Source: Microbispora rosea (lineage in GTDB: Bacteria > Actinomycetota > Actinomycetes > Streptosporangiales > Streptosporangiaceae). Taken from it: a stretch of 64,000 bases of DNA. The notes below the pieces were generated by a model that did no database searches, was not told where the DNA came from, and saw nothing but the letters and a program-made list of their open reading frames with translations. The DNA is taken from NCBI RefSeq assembly GCF_900156315.1, contig NZ_FTNI01000007.1:244977-308976 (forward strand), written 5' to 3'. Below, one piece after another: positions 60,319 through 64,000 of this stretch. Each line of letters opens with the position of its first letter. The stretch's first letter is position 1. Made by a program: the position numbers and the translations under genes.

Positions 60319-63294
60319 TTACACAGTATTTCCGTCCGGGGCGCCCGGTGACAGCCCCTCCTGGAGGGCGACCGCGGCGGCCTGGGTGCGGCTGGTCACG
60401 CCGAGCTTGGCCAGGATGTTCGAGACGTGCACGCTCACCGTCTTCTGCGAGATGAACAGCCGCTCGCCGATCTCCCGGTTGGCCAGACCGGTCGCGACGT
60501 GGGCCAGCACCTCCCGCTCGCGTGCGGTGAGCGCGGCCAGCCGTCCCGGCTCCCGTGCCGCCCCCGGCGGCTCACCGGTGGCGATCTCCCGCGCGTCGTG
60601 GGCGGCGAGGGAGGCCGCGGAGGTGCCGGCGGGGGCGGCCGCCGTCGGGTCGGGGAATCCGGCCCGTGCCCCGACCACCCTGAGCGTCTCGAGGAAGGGC
60701 CGGGCTCCCAGGGCGGCGGCGACGTGCACCGCGCGCTCCCACTCGGCCCGGGCCGCCGCGCGGTCGCCCGCCCGCAGCAGGCTCTCGGCCAGGCGCCACC
60801 GCGACCGGGCCTCCTCGTAGACGAAGCCGAAGCCGAAGGCCTCGGTGGCGCGCCGCCAGACCTCCGGCTCCGCCGTGCCGTTGGCGCGGTGCCACTCGGC
60901 CTCCGCCCGGGCCAGCCAGGCGATTCCTTCCGGCCCCAGCCGGCCGCGCGGGCCGTTCGGCCCGTTCTCCGCCGCCCAACGCGCCCGTCGCAGCAGGTCG
61001 TCGCAGGGCTCGCCGGGCCGGCCGAGGTCGGCCAGCGCCCACAGACCGGTGGCCGCGATGCGGATCACACTGGGATCGAACGGTTCGAGCACCGCGACGA
61101 TCGCGTCGACGTGGTCGAGCGCGGTGTTCGGGTCGCCGCGCCACAGCGCCTGTTCGGCCGCCATGCCGCGGGCCATGTAGCCGATCAGGGCATCGGACCA
61201 GAAGCGGGACAGCCATCGCAGTCTCTCGTCGGCGCCGGGACGCCCCCGGCCCACCTCGACGAAGAGGGCGAACGACGACAGCTGGGCCTCGGCCCTGGTG
61301 CCGACCCGGACGCCGAACCCTCCGGCCAGCCGTTCCGCCGCGTCCCAGTCGCCGTCCGCGTAGTGCACCAGGTAGTTCAGGAAACGGAGGTCCGTGCCGA
61401 ACGTGCTCCAGGTGAGCCCGGTCTCGCCGGCCAGCCGTACGCCGTCCTCGGTGATGCGGGCGGCCACCGCGAGGGCGCCGTTCTCGTAATGGATGCGGGC
61501 GAGGTTGAAGCGCGCCCGCAGGTCGATGGACAGATCGCCCGAGGGGCGGCGGGTGGCGCGCGTGAGCAGGTCGACGGCGTGCTCGACGCTGCTCCCGAAC
61601 TCCTCCTCGATCAGGGCGAGCGAGACGAGGGCGCTGGCCTCCGCGTCGCGGGCGCCGGTCGCCTCCGCGACCTCCAGCGCCTTGGACGCCGTCGCCGCCG
61701 CCTCCTCGTCGTGGTACTGCCGGAAGAGCGCACGGGCGTGGGTGGCCAGGGCCCTGGCCAGCAGCGGGCTGTGGGGCGCGACGTCCACCGCCTCCCGGGC
61801 GGCCGCGACCCCCTCGGCCTCGTCGCCGCCCGCGTCCGCCAGATAGTAGGACAGGCGTTCGCCTGTCTCCGCGATCAGAACCGGGTCGTCGGTCTCGTGG
61901 CGCAGCCGCCGCACCTGTTCCGCCGCCCGGTGATAGTCGCCGGCCGCGGCCGCCGCAGCGGCCCCGGCCAGCGCGATCCTCGCCCTGCTCTCCCCGGCCA
62001 GCCGTTCGGCCTCCGGCACCTGGTCCCAGACCTCCAGCGCACGCCCGAAGTGCCGGTGCGCCTCCGCCGGCGCGCCGAGCCCGGCGGCCATCCGCCCGGC
62101 CTCCACCGACGCACGCAGGGCGCCCGGCAGGTCGTGCCCGGCGAGATGGTGATGGGCCAGCTCGGCGGGGGCGCCGCCGCGTCCGGCGAGCAGTGCGGCG
62201 AACGCGGTGTGCAGGCGGGTCCGCTCGCCGGGCAGAAGGTCGTCGTAGACGGCCTCCTGGAGGAGCGCGTGCCGGAACGTGTAGCCGTCGCTGCCCGCCG
62301 TGAGCAGTCGCTGCGAGACGATCTCGCGCAGCGCGTCCTCCAGCGGCAGGTCGCCGAGCCCGGTCGCGTCGCGCAGCAGGTCGTGATCGACCCGGCGGCC
62401 GGCCACCGCGGCGACCCGCAGCACCTGGCGGGCGGTGTCCGACAGGGTTTCCACCCGGGCGAGCAGCAGGTCGGCCAGCGTTCCCGGCAGCCGCGCCCGT
62501 TCCGCGCCGGCCGCCAGGAGCTCCTCGGCGAAGAACGGATTGCCACCGGCGCGCTCGATCACGGTCGTCAGGCCGCGTTCCGCCGCAGGTCCCGCCGGGC
62601 CCTCGCCGTACCGGCCGAGGACGGCGAGGTACTCCGCCATCTCGTCGTCGCCTAGCGGCGGCAGTTCGACGGAGGTGACCAGCGGCAGCCGCCGCAGCTC
62701 GGCCAGCACCGGGCGCAGCGGGTGGCGGCGGTGGAGGTCGTCCGTGCGGTAGGTGCCGACGAGGCACACCCGCTCGCGCTGCAGCATGCGGGTGAGGAAG
62801 ACCAGCAGGTCGCGCGTCGAGCGGTCGGCCCAGTGCAGGTCCTCGAACACGAACAGGACCGGCTGCCGCCCGGCCACCTCCGACAGCATGTCGAGCACCG
62901 ACCCGAACAGGCGCTGCTGGGCGAGCCCTCCGGTCGTCGCCTCCGCCGGGCCCGCCTCGTCGCCGGGCAGCAGTCGCCGCAGGGCGGGACGGGCCGTGAC
63001 TGCCGGGCCGACCGGCCCGGCGGCATCGGCGGCGGCGCCGCGCAGGGCGTCCGCGAGCGGCAGATAGGGCAGGGCGTCGCCGAGCTCGGCGCACTGACCG
63101 GTGAGCGTCACGAAGCCCCGCCGCTGCGCGAGGTCGCACAGCTCGGTGACGATCCGCGTCTTGCCGATCCCCGCGTCGCCGCCCACGAGGGCGACCCCCG
63201 CGAGCCCGGCCGCGGCGGAGTCGAGCACGCCCAGGAGCCGGTCGAGCTCAGCGGAACGCCCGATCAGCACCCTTTGCGGCGTACGCGCAACCAC
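60319..63294 (-). CDS. LAL-type LuxR-family ATPase regulator
   Basis: 991 residues. An AAA/STAND-like N-terminal ATPase (Walker [10 protein letters not shown] at 38-46, Walker [15 protein letters not shown] around 135-150), a long TPR-like helical middle region and a C-terminal LuxR HTH ([20 protein letters not shown] then [18 protein letters not shown]). These large ATP-binding regulators act as activators. GTG 63294 with CATACT 7 nt upstream is chosen; the frame is open further upstream but without coding character. It may control the aldehyde dehydrogenase next to it. Confidence 0.85.
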   Translation of the reverse strand: MVARTPQRVLIGRSAELDRLLGVLDSAAAGLAGVALVGGDAGIGKTRIVTELCDLAQRRGFVTLTGQCAELGDALPYLPLADALRGAAADAAGPVGPAVTARPALRRLLPGDEAGPAEATTGGLAQQRLFGSVLDMLSEVAGRQPVLFVFEDLHWADRSTRDLLVFLTRMLQRERVCLVGTYRTDDLHRRHPLRPVLAELRRLPLVTSVELPPLGDDEMAEYLAVLGRYGEGPAGPAAERGLTTVIERAGGNPFFAEELLAAGAERARLPGTLADLLLARVETLSDTARQVLRVAAVAGRRVDHDLLRDATGLGDLPLEDALREIVSQRLLTAGSDGYTFRHALLQEAVYDDLLPGERTRLHTAFAALLAGRGGAPAELAHHHLAGHDLPGALRASVEAGRMAAGLGAPAEAHRHFGRALEVWDQVPEAERLAGESRARIALAGAAAAAAAGDYHRAAEQVRRLRHETDDPVLIAETGERLSYYLADAGGDEAEGVAAAREAVDVAPHSPLLARALATHARALFRQYHDEEAAATASKALEVAEATGARDAEASALVSLALIEEEFGSSVEHAVDLLTRATRRPSGDLSIDLRARFNLARIHYENGALAVAARITEDGVRLAGETGLTWSTFGTDLRFLNYLVHYADGDWDAAERLAGGFGVRVGTRAEAQLSSFALFVEVGRGRPGADERLRWLSRFWSDALIGYMARGMAAEQALWRGDPNTALDHVDAIVAVLEPFDPSVIRIAATGLWALADLGRPGEPCDDLLRRARWAAENGPNGPRGRLGPEGIAWLARAEAEWHRANGTAEPEVWRRATEAFGFGFVYEEARSRWRLAESLLRAGDRAAARAEWERAVHVAAALGARPFLETLRVVGARAGFPDPTAAAPAGTSAASLAAHDAREIATGEPPGAAREPGRLAALTAREREVLAHVATGLANREIGERLFISQKTVSVHVSNILAKLGVTSRTQAAAVALQEGLSPGAPDGNTV

Positions 63295-63671
63295 GCAGGT
63301 GAGTATGACACGCGGCCCCGACAGAACCGCTCCCGCGACTTCCGGCCGCCTCGGCGCCGCATACCGCCGCTCGGGTTTCGTAGCGTAATTCGCAAAGCCG
63401 CTGAACTTTTCAGCGTCCGCCGATCCGGCGATGGACGGTTCGAGCGCACCGCCATACCTATCCACCAGGCTAAACGCTTTCCCTCCTGCAATGCCGGATG
63501 AACTGTGCTTTTCGGGACCATTTCGGGTGGCGTTGACGACGCCGCCAGGTCGCCCGATACTTTCGCTATTACGCCGATAGTTTCGGCGTCGTGTCGACGG
63601 GGAGGTGGCCCCTCGGCTGCCTCGGTCCACGGTGCTTGTCCCCCGTCACCCTTCTCGAGGAGGAAGCGCGC
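63295..63671. other. Intergenic region upstream of the xylanase gene
   Basis: 377 nt without a gene. A small hairpin GCTGAA-ctt-TTCAGC lies at 63400-63414. The direct repeat CGATAnTTTCG (63555-63565 and 63575-63585) is annotated separately as a putative xylanase operator, and CGCCGA-tagtt-TCGGCG at the second copy forms an inverted repeat. Confidence 0.5.
63555..63585 (+). promoter_or_regulatory. Putative xylanase operator repeats
   Basis: Two copies of CGATA-N-TTTCG are spaced 20 bp, two helical turns. From memory, streptomycete xylanase promoters carry a conserved CGAAA-N-TTTCG box; each copy here differs by one base. The site is about 90-115 nt upstream of the xylanase start, where a repressor could act. 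Confidence 0.5.
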
Positions 63672-64000
63672 ATGATCGATGCCCCCGCTCATTGGTTAGG
63701 CCGCAGACGCGGCCGCGTCAGGGTGTTCATCGCCCGGGTCTGCGCCGTGGCGCTGGCCGCGGCCGTGGCGCTGCTGCCCGGCGTCGCCCACGCCGCCGTC
63801 ACCACGAACCAGACCGGCACCAACAACGGATACTTCTTCTCGTTCTGGACCGACAGCCAGGGCACGGTCTCCATGGACTTGGGGTCCGGCGGAAACTACA
63901 GCACCTCCTGGCGCAACACCGGCAACTTCGTCGCCGGCAAGGGCTGGAACCCCGGCGGGCGCCGGACGGTGACCTACTCGGGCAGCTTCAACCCCTCGGG
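63672..64000 (+). CDS. Secreted GH11 endo-1,4-beta-xylanase (partial, runs off the right edge)
   Basis: The first 109 residues are present. A signal peptide with Arg-rich start ([20 protein letters not shown]) ends at PGVAHA, followed by the GH11 jelly-roll start: [20 protein letters not shown], then [20 protein letters not shown] and [18 protein letters not shown]. These are the typical finger and palm strands; the catalytic Glu residues lie beyond the window. The ATG has a GGAGGAA site. It degrades xylan outside the cell. A carbohydrate-binding module may follow. Confidence 0.92.
   Translation, partial: MIDAPAHWLGRRRGRVRVFIARVCAVALAAAVALLPGVAHAAVTTNQTGTNNGYFFSFWTDSQGTVSMDLGSGGNYSTSWRNTGNFVAGKGWNPGGRRTVTYSGSFNPS

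Overview
The window is very GC-rich, gene-dense chromosomal DNA with frequent GTG starts, 4-nt ATGA/GTGA overlaps, many TANNNT boxes 6-8 nt before start codons (leaderless transcripts), a stand-alone MsiK-type sugar ABC ATPase, DUF2510/SseB/PadR proteins and a cytochrome bd operon. This fits an actinomycete; Streptosporangiales is my guess from overall gene content, an inference only. No rRNA, tRNA, CRISPR array, insertion sequence or prophage was found. Most of the window reads as stable chromosome; the one visibly decayed stretch is about 18.5-19.6 kb.

Layout. 0-5.8 kb: cydAB (minus), a CoxG-like protein, and a PadR regulator with an FAD monooxygenase. 5.8-13.6 kb (plus): a FrnE/DsbA oxidoreductase, hydantoinase/oxoprolinase A and B subunits, a 51-residue protein, a family III CoA-transferase and a fused carboxyltransferase (AccD-like then AccA-like). 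13.6-18.5 kb (minus): two overlapping unknown genes, a nitrilase-family hydrolase, a DUF418 membrane protein, a SLOG-fold protein and a membrane TrkA-N/RyR protein; the last two form the most unusual unit here. 18.5-19.6 kb: relics (an alpha/beta hydrolase N-terminus and a frameshifted two-helix membrane protein). 19.6-25 kb: an aminotransferase, an RHH/Doc toxin-antitoxin pair, a TMEM175-like channel, carbamate kinase with a barbiturase/cyanuric-acid-hydrolase-type enzyme, SseB, then phased ACGCG repeats with two DnaA boxes. 25.2-30.1 kb: prepilin peptidase, aroC-aroK-aroB-aroQ and an SGNH hydrolase.

30-46.7 kb: NUDIX hydrolase, a membrane-anchored metalloprotease, DinG-like helicase, a Tyr/Pro-rich disordered protein, Na+/H+ antiporter, UBP zinc finger, ferritin-like proteins, two DUF202 proteins, a DUF2510 pair, a diiron protein divergent from a TetR regulator with two identical palindromic operators between them, a transglycosylase-like secreted protein, glutathione peroxidase, and a LacI regulator divergent from msiK. 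46.7-51.5 kb: a degenerate WecA/MraY-like membrane protein, a glycosyltransferase, a nucleotide-sugar dehydrogenase, an SDR and a carboxymuconolactone-decarboxylase-like protein. 52-55.7 kb: a lipoprotein and a large FtsH-like AAA protease with an insertion and an extra C-terminal membrane module. 55.8-64 kb: MarR regulator with epoxide hydrolase, secreted ThuA-like protein, aldehyde dehydrogenase, a LAL-type LuxR regulator and the start of a secreted GH11 xylanase.

How they work together. Three short pathways are visible: shikimate synthesis (aroKBQ plus aroC), ring opening of a barbiturate-type compound with carbamate/ATP recovery, and plant-polymer use (xylanase, sugar ABC ATPase, LacI control). 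Local regulators are mostly paired with a neighbouring enzyme and a visible palindromic operator (PadR, TetR, LacI, MarR).
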